Both the position numbers and the translations under genes were made by a program. From positions 6,945,775-7,009,774 of the forward strand of contig JALIRH010000008.1 in assembly GCA_023055505.1 (NCBI GenBank): DNA of 64,000 nucleotides, in the 5' to 3' direction. Every line of letters begins with the position of its first letter. Position 1 is the first letter of the stretch. Below are positions 23,245 to 36,430 of this stretch, piece by piece. The DNA comes from Callipepla californica brunnescens (Eukaryota; Chordata; Aves; Galliformes; Odontophoridae). The notes below the pieces were generated by a model, which was not told the DNA's origin, ran no database searches, and worked only from the letters and a program-made list of their open reading frames with translations.

Positions 23245-26200
23245 CTAGTAAGGAAAAGTTTTAGCTTTTAGTAACTGTAAGGACATCACGTATTCAGACT
23301 TATGGCCCTGCGAGGGCAACCCCAAAGAAGCCAGTGACAGCAGAGACCGTGCAGAATTTTACTTCTCTGTTTCTTAATGAAGATAGAAAATTAACTAGTA
23401 GGACAACTTTTAATCTCCTCATCTGATGAAGTGACAATATTTTCCAGCTCTGAATTAACCTAAAAGTGTCATACTACAACCAAACAAGAGCTGTATTTTT
23501 CACTTGCGCTGCTTAAACTTGTTTTGAAATCTTAACCATTTGGTGTAGTTTACATTCATTTTTCAAGATCTCCTGAGCAAACCATCACATGCACAAACCA
23601 CCTCTTCGAGATTTTCACAGTCCCCCATTACAAGCAGGCAGACACCCACTGAAATTGTTGATCATCCACTATTTCTTCTTTTTCTTAGGAACAGAATTGC
23701 AATATTTTCCACACAAATGGATGTCAGATGGCATTCAGCAAATACTGAAGCCCACAGTACCAGTGCTCTCACAGCACAGGGCAGGAGACAAAGACCCACA
23801 TCTTGCAGGTGTGCTGCCCTGCTGGCTCCAGCACGGGGTGGGGGGAGCAGTCAGGCACCAAGCAAGGTTCCCCATGCTTCTCATACAATGGGTGTGAGCC
23901 AGGTGTGGGGCAGAGGCCTGCTGTGTTGGAAATGGCTGCTCCACAGCCCAGGCACAGGCACAGACCTCATCTATATGCTTCAATCCCCGCAGGCCCTGAA
24001 CCAATAAGTACATTAAAAATGCAGAGGAGCTAATCCTGTGATCCTTAATCTAATTTCAATACAGTTGAAGTGAGACACATTTTTCTATCCTTAAATTTAA
24101 CAAGAATGATTCCTGGTAACCCCGTGAAAGAGACGAAGGATTTTATATGACACAAAAAGCTCCACAGCCCCTTCTGGGACTGAGCACAATGGCTCTCTGA
24201 ACCACACACACAATACTGCGGGACAGGACACAAGGTACAATACAGTACCTAACACAAATGGAACAGGGTGAGAAAGAAGCATGCAAAATAGAACCACTCA
24301 AACCAGACTGCAGTGAAGATGGCAACCCCTAGCCATTACACATGGTTGGAGCTTTAAATACAGATGTTATTACCAGTAAAATACCGGAAACAATTTTGTA
24401 GGAAGTCACAAATTCAATTTTCGATCCAAGACACTTGAGAGCTTGTGAAAGCTTCTTAAATTTCTCGAAATATTATCGATGGTTGGAATTCAAAAATGTT
24501 CAACTAGATCTGCTGGCAGAAAGGAAGGAAAGTTCTTGCAAGTTTAATTCCAGATTTTTCATTCTTATTATTTGTCTAATGTTAAGAAATCAGGAAAAAA
24601 AATTAGCCAGAATCAATAGTTAGATTAACTATGTAAATAAATTAATCTCAGTCTCTCGTATGCCAAAGGTACAAAAGCACCCATCAGGCTTAACTGGGAA
24701 CTGAATAAATAACAGTGAAATTCTGCTGAAATCATAAAGTGGCTCAGTGTAGCAGCAAAGAGGTCGAGCCATCAAAAGGTAATGGTAAAGAAGAGGAATC
24801 GTGGCCGCCTGGTTCAGCAGCAGCAGGTACAGGGAAGGCTGAGCTCTGAGCACACTGCAGAGGGGGAGGCTTTGAGGGCTGCATCACGTCCTTGGGCCCG
24901 TGCCTGAAGCTGCCAGGATGTAACACGTGTTAACTGGACACCGTATATGGATTTGGAGAGAGGCACGTAGGTAAGGAAAAAGTCTTATAAATGACACAGA
25001 GGTTCAGTGTACCTACTACTTATCATCAGTGCCTAGATGAAAGCCTCTGCTGCAAGAGCAGCTGAACAAGGATTGCTTCTCTGTGCTCAACTTCACAAAT
25101 ACAAAATTAATATATTCATTTCAAGAGGAGAGAAATCCTCCCTTCCTGCCAAACCTTTGAAGTACCGTCTCCAGGCAAACCAGAGCTGGCAGGCAGATTT
25201 ACTGCCATAAGCAGACAGACCACAGCCCAGCCCCTGCAACAGGGACTCCTGCTGCTGTACCGCCGGGCTGCGAGCCTCAATTTTGGTCTAAACACCAGCA
25301 ACGCTGAGGACATCCAGGGACAAAACCCCAGTATGCAAAAAGCAGCTACTACACAGTGAGACTCAGACAGGGAAAAGCAAAGAGTTTTTTTCTTGCAGTG
25401 TTACCTTGCTGCCATCACACTGCCCATGGCTGGGATCGCTCTGGGGCCAGGCTCTGCTCCCTGGGAGCTGCCATGCCCGTGGTCCCAAAGACATGCCTGT
25501 TAGCTCAGACACAGCAGCCGACTTGGGGTTAATCTCAGACTTACTCCAGTGTCCATTAAGATATTTTCCAAGGCTCTAGGTCCAGTTTCACGTGGGAAAA
25601 TGTGCCAGAATGAATCAAGCTCCTCAGAAGCAAAAAGTCAGTAATTAGTATGTGGGACAGGGCATAGCAGTGTCTAAACAGAGACGCAGCGAAGCGGAAA
25701 ACCAGGGAAGCAGATGCTTGCAGGTCACAGAGATGAGCGCACCACCTCCAGCATGAAAAGGAAGATGCGGGGGAGTTTCCAAATGGTGGGCTGACATGGC
25801 AGTGAGGGGAAAAGCAATTTCCTTTCTTTCTGGAGCATAGTTGTTAATGGAGCTGTTGGCACTGGGAGTGGGGAACAGTTTCAGATTGATGGGCCTGGTT
25901 TCAGATGTTGAAACACAGGGCGTATCTGCTCCTTCAATAGTGATCAGGATTTGCTTTGTTTCTGACAACAGAGCTGCTGCCAGAGGAGAGGAAAACCCTT
26001 TCGTGGCCGTGGGAGGCTGCAGGCATCAGCAAAACAGCACTGAGAGGGACCTGCATGAGGGACATACAACAGAGGGACCTGAGGGTATGAGCACAGAGGC
26101 TGAGAGCGGGATCCCTTGCTACCCATTCAGCAGCACCACAAGCAGGCACAGGGGAACAGAGGGAACGGAGGTTTTTCATTTTATTCCCTCTTGGAGCTCC

Positions 26201-26440
26201 ACAAACCTTGCTTCACAATAAAGCCATCAAAATCAGCTGAGCCACGAAGCAAATGGAAGGCCTGGGGTGGAGCAAGTTCACTGTGTCTGGGCTCAGGGAA
26301 CTCTAGAGTGTGTTTAGCAACAAATCTTCGTCAAGCTAATCTTGCTATCTTCCTCAACCCTCCTATTAGATTTACTTAGATGCATTGTGCAATGCATGTT
26401 TTGCCTTCTCTTGCTGCAATAACCTATGGGCTTTGCATCT

Positions 26441-26474
26441 ATCTGTCTGTCTCTTTACCAACAGACAGACAGAT
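26441..26474. repeat. Hairpin of 12-bp perfect arms, GTCT/AGAC repeat
   Basis: The left arm ATCTGTCTGTCT (26441-26452) pairs perfectly with AGACAGACAGAT (26463-26474) across a 10-nt loop. Each arm is a short (CTGT)n-type tetranucleotide repeat, in opposite orientation. It lies in intron 4. Confidence 0.88.
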
Positions 26475-29400
26475 CTGGCTGGCAGTACCATACCCCCTGT
26501 CAAACGAGTATTCAGGGAGAATACAGTTTTTAAGGAGTTAACAGCACAAGCACTGATGTATACTAAAAGGGCTGATGCATTTTAGCACTCTTACTACAAC
26601 CTCAGGCTGCGTTTTTCACCCAGCACCGTTTCACTCCCTCCGCTCCGACAAGACGCTCTGCAAGCCCCTGCAAGGCTGATACAAGGCTGTCGAAATCCCT
26701 GACAAAGATAGGAATCATCACCCGACCGGCTCCCTGCTTCCTGCCAGATCACAAGACACCTCCCCGTGCCACCTTATCCGCGCCATCTCTGCAGATGACA
26801 GGTCTCCCCGGGCAGGCCGCAGGAGCTTCCCCGTCTCACAGTGAGCCCCGCTCCGCTCTGTGGGACTGAGCGAGCACCCATGCAGCACAGGCCATTTCTG
26901 TGAACTATTTGCACAGGAATCACGTTCAGACTTCAGAATAGAGATCAACCTCACCCACTAAGGGAAGGTACCACATGCAGTGAGCCCCTCCGAGCCACGA
27001 GGCCGAAGCACTGAGCCTCGTGCCCGACAGACTGCGTGCACTGCACACTCGTGCTGGGACTGCTGCTGCTGTGAGCCCCTGGATGGACAGGCACAGCCTG
27101 GCAGGCACACAGCCACTGCCCTGCTGGCTGCAGACAAGCCCACGAAACAACTGCCCTGTGATCCAAGGGCTGAACTGCAGGTGTGCTGTGCTGGGCAACT
27201 GCATTTAAATGCCTATGACAAAGGTTTTAATATCACCGCTTTTACGTCTGTTTTTTTTTTTATTATTACTGATCTGCCCAGCACAGTGCTTCTCTGAAAG
27301 CCTCTGTGGGTGTATGCAGTAAATTCAATTACAGTTTTCTACATCCAGACCAGACAGACTTGTTTGACATAGAGAATACTGTCTTCACTAAACCAGTTAA
27401 TTTAGTTCAGCAACAGTGTATGGTTAGAAGGCGTGGATTAAAGGGCTGTGAAAGGAGAAAAGAAAGAAATGATTCCAGGCGAAACAGCTCCTGAGACACT
27501 CTGCGGTCCCACAGAATGACCAGACATGCTTCCCACTGCCCCAGGCTGACTGAAGCCAGAAGCCCACTGCCAACAACAGCAGCCCCAAATGCTGGGCTGG
27601 CCTTCAGAGCAGCTCACAGAGGTTTCATCCCCTGTGAGAGCTGCAGAGCTGACAGCTTTTGCTCACTAAAGCTATAGGTGAATAAAAGTTTGTTGCTCCT
27701 GTTCTCAGAGGCCCCATAAACAAAGTGTTGAAGATTAAAGCAGTGGGCTTCAGTCTGGGCAATTTTAGTGGACCTGAGTAACCACGATAAGCTACAGTAT
27801 CAGGCTGAAATAGAAAAACACCACAGAGCAAACCAAAAAGCACCTCAGCACAGGGCTCTGTTCTCACTGCCTTGGAAGTGAATTCAGGACTTGGATTGCC
27901 CCACTCAGACAGCACTGAGAACAAAGTTCTCCCCAACCAGGCACAACCACCACAGCTGTCCCTGGCAGAGTTCTGTGCCAGGAGCATCTTTCTTCGTGCC
28001 ACTTCATCCTCAGTCACTGAGGGTGACAGTGGATCGTTTTGGCAGCAACGTTACCCAGTAAGGGCTGCACTAATATTATCAGTATTTGGACTGTAACCAC
28101 ATCTACACTATTAGCCTACATTAGGGTTATTATTTATTACACTGAAAGATATATCTGCGGGAGAACATCTATTAAAAACACAAGCTTAAACCCACACTCT
28201 CCACGGAAGTGCTAATGGAGATATTTCAAATATATACCCCGAAGAAGGCAAGCCTTCATTATGAGCATCCTGTCAGTCACCAGATCAGTGCATTTAAAAT
28301 GTAACCCTTTTAAAAAAGGAAGGTGCTTTCAAAAGATATGTATGCGGATGGTAACGAGCAGGATGAGGTTTTTCAGTCCTGGAAGGAGAAAATGATTAAA
28401 AAAATAATTTAGTCTGTGTGTGCATGCGTGTAAAAGCACATTTCTCTATTGGGTAACGGATGCCTCTGCAGCCAGGGCAATGGATAATTATTTTCAAGTG
28501 GGTTGTCACCCTGCATTCAGTCTGCATTTGCCTGACAGTGTGAAATCGGAAGGAAGCTTCATTGGCAATTCCCACCAGACATCAGAAAACCTCAAGCATG
28601 TAGAAAAGACTTTAATCTTCTTTAACCATTCCCATACTCTCCTTGAGGAAAATATCACTGCTTTCTGAGGAAGAAAAAGCAGACCTCGGCTTGATAAGGT
28701 TTAAAAAATTATTCCAATAAACAACAAAATAAGATGATAGCCTGCTACAGTTGGAATCTTTCTCACTTTACCCTAAAACAGAGAAAACCTTATAAACATA
28801 CTGCTAAATGCAGCAGAGCGACAATGACGTGTTTGTTAATCAGTCAGACAGGGGAGTAAGCTTCAATGGCCTCAGACCAAGGCTGACAAAAGCATCCTCT
28901 TCACGAGTCTGCTTCAGAGAGATGCTGACCCTCTTCATCTCCAACGATTTCAAAGGGAAGTCGGATATTCAGAAACCTTGAGCTAATTTGCTATATAACA
29001 AACAAGATTCGTACAACAGGGCAGACTGCTACCATTCACTGCGCCGTAAAAGCAGCCTAGTATGAACGGGCCGATTTGAATCAGCAGCTTGGCCTCGGCT
29101 ATACTACAGACAAGCTGTTAAAAGTTAAGTCTTTGATGAATTACAGGAACAGCAGGAAGCGAGAAGTAAGCTTCCAACTGTCTAATGGCAGGAAAACCTA
29201 ACTGGAAATGTGGCATCAGAAGCAGTGAGAAGTTTAGCACATCTTCTGCCGTACAAGATCTGAGAGGCAGCTTTTGTGCACAACACGACAAGAATAAAGG
29301 GGACAAATACAGAGGTGTAAAGAAGAAAAGATCCAAACAATGAACAACCCCAAAGAACTTTGGAGCACACATACAGAGAGCAATGAAATGCCACTTGAAG

Positions 29401-32400
29401 TACATCAAGTGCCTCTGAAGGGTTAGCTCAGGTACTCGGGCACACGGCTGTGCGAGGGCTCTCCTGTCAGCCAACGTGACCACTGCTGCTCTCCATGTGA
29501 CCCCCGACGCCATCACTGTACAGATAGCCCTTAATGACTCTAATCAATATCATAATTCAATCATGATCTGAAAATTTGTCTCCCTGTAGGCAAGGCTGAG
29601 TGTGAAATAAAGAGCTTACTATTTTCAGGGTGGATGCAAAGAAAGCAATTACTGAACAATCGATGTCTTTAAACTCTTTAAGTTGTCTCACTAAAACATC
29701 TGGCGAAGCAGTGCCAGGCACAGCTTCAAGAAAAAGCACCTTGGCCTCCTTTTTCCATTTCATCAGGCCTCATTAAACATGGACAACTGCAGAGCTGTCA
29801 ATAAAGCTTCAGGGTGTGAGCCGTGAAGCCCTTCAGATAAGTCTCTTGTTGTTGATCTTTACCCATCTGAGAGACAAGTTATAATGCAGAGTAAACTCCT
29901 GGGCTGTGTAAGTTTGGGCTCAGAAATAAAGCACACACTTTCCTGTGACAGCTGTATATGCTGTGACCACTAATTGCTTCTTTCAGCAGTTGTGGACATG
30001 TCTCCTGTTGCTGTAGCCAGTTCATACAAGCACCAGCACCTAGGACAACCCTTACTTCTTGACTGCACAGCTCCTCCTGATCATCGATCATTATAGATCA
30101 GGTGTTTTTATAGCTTGTGAGACCAAAGTCAACAGTCCGCAAGACATAGCAGCCGCTTGAAATATCAGTCATCTGCTCCTTTCTCTCTCTCTTCTCCTTT
30201 CTGTGCATGTTTAGCATTACAATGGGGTTTTAATAAGGCATCTGATTTGGTAAACAATTCTTAATTTATTTACTCGGGCAAGACTCCTTTGACTTTAGTG
30301 GGAGTTCTGCCAAGCTAGGGATCCTGGACTGGTGCCAGTGATAAAATGCCCATTTTACTGGCATGTACGATTTCCTATTTAGCTGCCAAAGAACCCTGGT
30401 TACCAGCTTCACAATAGGCTTTGTTTCCTTACCACAGAGAACAATGCAATGGATATTTCCTCTTCTCTCCAGAAAGGAGTTATGCAAAGAGGTCCAGTTA
30501 CTGCTGGCAGAATGTGGGAAAACTGATGTGTGCAGGTGCCACTATATGCAATCAGGGCTTCTCTTCCAAAAACTGCCATGTAAGGACTCTGCTGCACCAC
30601 GTACTCTGACACATTATCACATCTTCTCTCGTATGCCGTGGTGCAGACAATATCCCATGTGTCCACTCATTCTTTCAAGATAAAAAGAAAAACTCCACTG
30701 TGAATACCAGAAGGTTGTCTGACAGTTTGACAGGAAAGAAATCCAGCCAGAGAAATATGTAATTTTGTCATTGGCTCAACTGCTGGATTTCTTACTCTGG
30801 TAGTCCTCTAATTTACTCCACTGGCTCTACAGAACTGGGTCCCGACTAACCAAATCAAAGCCCCCACTTAATTGAATGAACATCTCAGTTAATTTAAGGC
30901 TCTGGAGAGAGAAAATCAGAAGACAACTAATAAACAGTTGCTGTATTTAAAAGAATGATGAATTTAAGTCTACTGATTATAAACACACAATGTCAAATTA
31001 CTCCTGTCTCCTCTCTTAAAGCCATAACCACTCCCTCTCATTCAGTGTTTCCTTGATTCCCTCATTCTGTCTGCACAGACGGAGGAAGAGAGCCTTCTCC
31101 TTTGGGATGCCTGTCAGACACAAGCCTCTGGCAGCAACTGAGGAACTATTTCCCCAGCGTACCTGGAGAAGAAAAATCATTGCCTCCACGCTGTCTACCC
31201 ACTGCTCTGATACTGCAGCTGCCATACTGCACCTTACAAGACATTCTGACGAACTGTTTATGATAATGAACAATCTTTTATGTTGCTTTAAGAACAAAAT
31301 AATTGATTAAATGTGAGAACATACAGAAAGGTGCAGAAGAATTCTTATGCCATAAATCCTGTTTCCGAAGATCAGAGGCTGCACCGGCAGATACTTCATG
31401 TTACAGACAGTGGGCTTCTACATCATAGCTTAGACTGACTCAGTGCCAAAACAAATGTCCTGGGGAGAAAGCATGGCTCAGTGCACAGCTTCCTACAGCG
31501 TACCAGCCACCTTAGCACCGTGCGTTGTATCCCACTTTCCTCTTCTTCTATGTAAAAGCCATAACAGTGACAATCAGTGTCTATCTGGAAATTTAGAAGA
31601 GGTAAAAGCTAAGCTGAAGGAAAAAGAGCACATTTGTTTATTTAGAAGTATAAGCAATCCTAATAAACATATGCTCAAATAATCAGCTCCTATGTAATTA
31701 CTCCTTCACAAGCACAGTTATTAAGTAAGTAAATTCATTCTTTTCTGAAAATGCAGGTCAAATATTCCTCTTAGATATATAATGTGCAACAGCAGACTGA
31801 GCTAAGGGCATATATTAGACCATAACCCTTATGAAATCAAAGCATTGAGACCTTTCCGACCTTTTTTAAAACCTCGACCTTGGAAACAAATAAGGACAGT
31901 GTTATTTTAACGTGCATTCAAATTTTAACAGCAGTCACACAGCTCTAGTGGAATCCACATCGAGTTTCCACTGTAGATTGCTCATCATTTCATTATGGTT
32001 CATTATGCTGATAACTGTCAGAAAGCATTAGAAGCAGGGGCCCTGAGTAATAGCACTGAAATGGTAATTTAAAAACAATATACTTTCTGGAGGAAATACA
32101 GCAGTGCGCTAAATTCAATTAGAAGAGGCGAATGTAAAGACAACTAAGTGACATTTGCTGTATCAAGTCAGGTTCTTCGATTTCTTGATAACCTGAACTG
32201 GAGAAAGCCCTCTCAAAGCAGGCACTTTTCTCTTGCATTTCACTGAATTTGCCCTCATTATCTCTAAGCTTCTCTGGTATAAACTGTCTTAAATGCAACT
32301 GTTTCAGAAATATTTCAGGCCACGCCAAAATACCAATCAACCAGTCACTGTTTGGGTGGAACAACAGACTAAATTTTTCAGGGTCACTTACTGAGACAAA

Positions 32401-35400
32401 TTTCAAGCCGGACAGCCTGGTAATCTCTATTTTGCAGAAGGCTCCCAATTAAAAATCATTAATAATCAGAATCGAACGGACAATATAAACAATACAAAAC
32501 CGTCCCATATTTGCTCATAATGTGAGCATTGTTTGTTAGGAAGCAGTTTGAGAACCTGACTCATTAACAGCGGGGACGTGGGACCAACACCCATTAGTCT
32601 GGGTGGTAAGTGCACCTGCCTGCATCAGGCTCCCTACCACATCCTCACAGAGAAGAAAGCTCCAGAAGGAGGATCATGGTTGAGTCTGACTATTAATCAG
32701 CCTCATGGATTTGCGTGCTGGTTAAGGCAATTTATTCCCCATTGGACTGCTAGCTGCATGAAAGGCCCATCTCTTCAGCAAGTACTAAAATATAAAGCAG
32801 GTTTGAATAGTTACCTTAATGCAACTTTTGCAATGCTTCCAGAAGGAAAAATATTTGTGTTTGCCTCAGTTTGTGCTCAAGTGAACCTGAGGTCAGTCAT
32901 ACCAGCTCCACACCCAAGCACACAGCTGAAAAGTCCACTGTGCTTCAGAATTCAAAGTCTAAACTCCCAGCACAGGTCAATGAGGCAGATCCAGGGCGTC
33001 TCTGCAGCTTGGCGGTGACAGACACAATGATTATTATTCCCATGAGGCAAGCATGAAGGAAAAGAGGCATCAGTTAAGTATGTGCAAGTCAGGGTGACTA
33101 TGCCTGGCTTTCCAACACAGCCTGCTGTCTCCTACACTCATGTCCAGCCACATTCTGCCCTTTCTTGTAGGAGATTTAGGGCAGACATAACCGTTCACTT
33201 CAGCAGAGCTAAACAGAGCAGAATGCTAAACACAGAGCCCGAGCTATTTGTTTAGATTGGATGTCTGACTGAACTGAACGTGAGGCACAGTTTTTACAAC
33301 TCAACAACGGACAGAAATGTCAGACAGTGGTGCTCTGGAACCAGAAAACTCTGGAGCACCTCCTCAGTGAGAAAGGAAAGGGAATTCACTGATTCCCCTT
33401 CATCCACTGGGATGGAAGTCATAACAGTCCTCCCCTCCCAACCTAGAAGGCAAGATAAACGACGAGGCCAGACAGCCTATTAGCAAAGGAAATCAATAGC
33501 CAAGGGTCAAAGCTTTACAAAAACACATCCTAAGAAGCCTAAAGTTCTTCATCATAAAAACTGTTTAGAAATAACAAAGAAAGGATCAATCCTCTGTCCA
33601 TTCCAGGTGTTCTCTCCAAATTACCTAATGCTACTTTTATTCACCTGGTCTAATAGTTCTCCAAGTGAACAGAAAGCTGATTTTACAAGCCAGTGGAGCA
33701 CAGTCTATCTTTTCGCTAGAAGAATGGATCTCTGATACTGTGTTTTATTTCTTCATTAGTGTGCCGTCACACTGAGCGATTACTAAATGCAGGGCCGAAT
33801 GAGGATACCAGGGTTAAAGAGAGCATAATGAACAAAGAAGGTGCCTGATTATTATGGCTGTCAGCACAAGGGAATTGGGTTTGTCACCTGGTTTAACCAA
33901 CTGGTAAGAACTGATTAGAGTCTGAATCCGTCTGAAAGAACTTTTGATGTTTATGCTCCCTTCTGTCTCCACATCTCATCAGGAGAGGCAGACCAACGGG
34001 GAGTTTCTTCCAGAGGGCCTTCCTTCAGCACAGGCCCTCCAAATGGTTCCTGGCACTTGCCTCAAACATGTAGGAATAAGGAAACTTGGTGTGGCAGACG
34101 ACGGCCCTCCAGGAGCCTCCTGACCCCACTCTTGTGCCAGGCCCCGTGGGGACTGCACCTAGGGCCTGCACAGGGGCCACCACCACAGCCAGGCTCTAGC
34201 AATGAAGAGAAGGTATGAGCAAAGCAGCCCCACCAGCTAGCACCAGAATAACTTCTTTCTCTGTGCTGGATCACAGAAAAAGCAGCTCTTCATTACTGGT
34301 GAAAATTCAGGGCTATGTAATGGGACACCCAGAGAGACGCCTGTTTCCCAGGGCCAGGCAGCCATGGGATTGTGCTGTTGGCTTGCCTCTCTGCATCACG
34401 TCCTCTGAGAGTGCTGCAGAGATGAAGACCATGGCGAGCACCATGGCCTTTGCCCTCAATTTTGCACTCTTCATATTTTCAGTGTAGAAGACCAAGACAG
34501 GGGACCTCAACTTTGACTGACCTCCAAATACCAAAGTGGGGAAGGATGCCAGAAGTAGGTCCAAGACTTGAAAAAAAAGGGCTAAGCTTGCAGGAGTACA
34601 TTTTGCAATGTAAGCAAACATACGTATCACTTGCTCACAATTCCCCCATCTGGAATTATTTTGCTCTCTCCTCATACTTCAGTCCCGCACATGCCTCTTT
34701 AAATTCAGCCAGCTGATTCCTAATTTGATTTCTATTTGGTCAGTGTATCAGTCGCTACAACCAGGGCTTTATGAGAAATTTTTGCTGGTATAATGCGATT
34801 TAGAGTGCATCTTCCAAACAATAGTTTTATTGTCTCTGAAGACATCTTCCCCATCAAAATGGTCGTTTCAAATCTTCTAGTGTGAACGGCGTTACAAAAA
34901 GCACAGTCCTACCAGACTTCAGCAAGGTTTCACAGCACAGCTAGACTTCTATCCCCAATCAGCATTTGGCAAGGGATATGGGGACCTCTCTGCTTTCCTA
35001 CTAAGCTAAAGCAGCTGTTCCTGACTATACCCAGACCTGCTTAACCACCCCCCAGCAAAACTCCCAGCTGAAAGGAAGGAGATCACTGAGGAAGAGCTGG
35101 AATCACAGGGTGTGGGAAAGGGATGAGCGCTGCTGAGTTACGGACATACTTTATTTCTGCCTTGTAAGGGAGAAATTAAGATTGAAACAAACGTGAGTCA
35201 TCTCTCCAAAATGAATTTGGAATATATTAAAATGTTACAAAAGAAGTATCTCAGCCTTCTCTCACAGACACACACACTACATAAATATACAGCTGAACTC
35301 CAAAAATCTGGAAGCATTTTCAATAGCTTTCAGAGAAAGTCACACATGGATATCCCCCAGTAAAATAAAGCCCTTTCACTTATTGTTTCAAACCACTCCG

Positions 35401-35617
35401 CTCCTATAGAAACGAAAACCAAAGCACTAGATGATCACGATTTAACACCAGGGCATGTCTAGAGTCTCAGGTCTTTGGCTGACTAACCCATTAACCAACA
35501 CACAGGACAAGGAGCTGTTCCAGTAACTCGGCGGGTGTGCTCAGCGTGCTACGCCTTTTGTTTCTCATGCTGAAAATGTTCTGGTGGAACTGAAGCATAA
35601 TTCCATTTGCTGTGCAT

Positions 35618-35655
35618 GATGTATTTATATACAAAGGATGTATTTATGTACAAAG
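35618..35655. repeat. Tandem duplication, two 19-bp units
   Basis: GATGTATTTATATACAAAG is followed directly by GATGTATTTATGTACAAAG, differing at one base, then by a partial GAT. It looks like a simple local slippage duplication in intron 4. Confidence 0.85.
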
Positions 35656-36115
35656 GATAAAATAAACCATACTTTTTTTTCTTTTTTTTTTTCATTTCAT
35701 TATGGTTTAAGATTTCTTATTACCATCCCTTTTGGAGGAACACTCCTATGTTCCTAAGGGCCATCAGCAATAGTTTGTGCAAATTATATATTTAATGAAA
35801 TTATAACATATTTACTCCATATCATACAATTATGAAAAAGGTTGCCACAATTTCTAGAAATATCAATAATTTAAAGATGAAAGGTGATGTCATCCACTAG
35901 ACAGGTCCTCAGACAGGAAATTAGAGCCGTAATTACACCCAACTCCATCACTGAAGTTTGCCAGTCACTCCTCTTGCAGCTACTCATTTATTTAGACTGT
36001 AATCTCTCAGTGCTACCATGTCACTGTTTGGAATTCAGGGTTGAAAACTGGTGTTTTCTCTCTCAGAAGTGTGATTCAAAATGCAAACCACCTCTGCAAA
36101 GGGCTGCAAGAGCTA

Positions 36116-36430
<315 letters not shown>

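Noticed and set aside
22910..23248. Plus-strand frame of 112 codons opposite EPHA4 exon 5
   Set aside because: It is the antisense shadow of a real exon whose sense frame matches EphA4 exactly.
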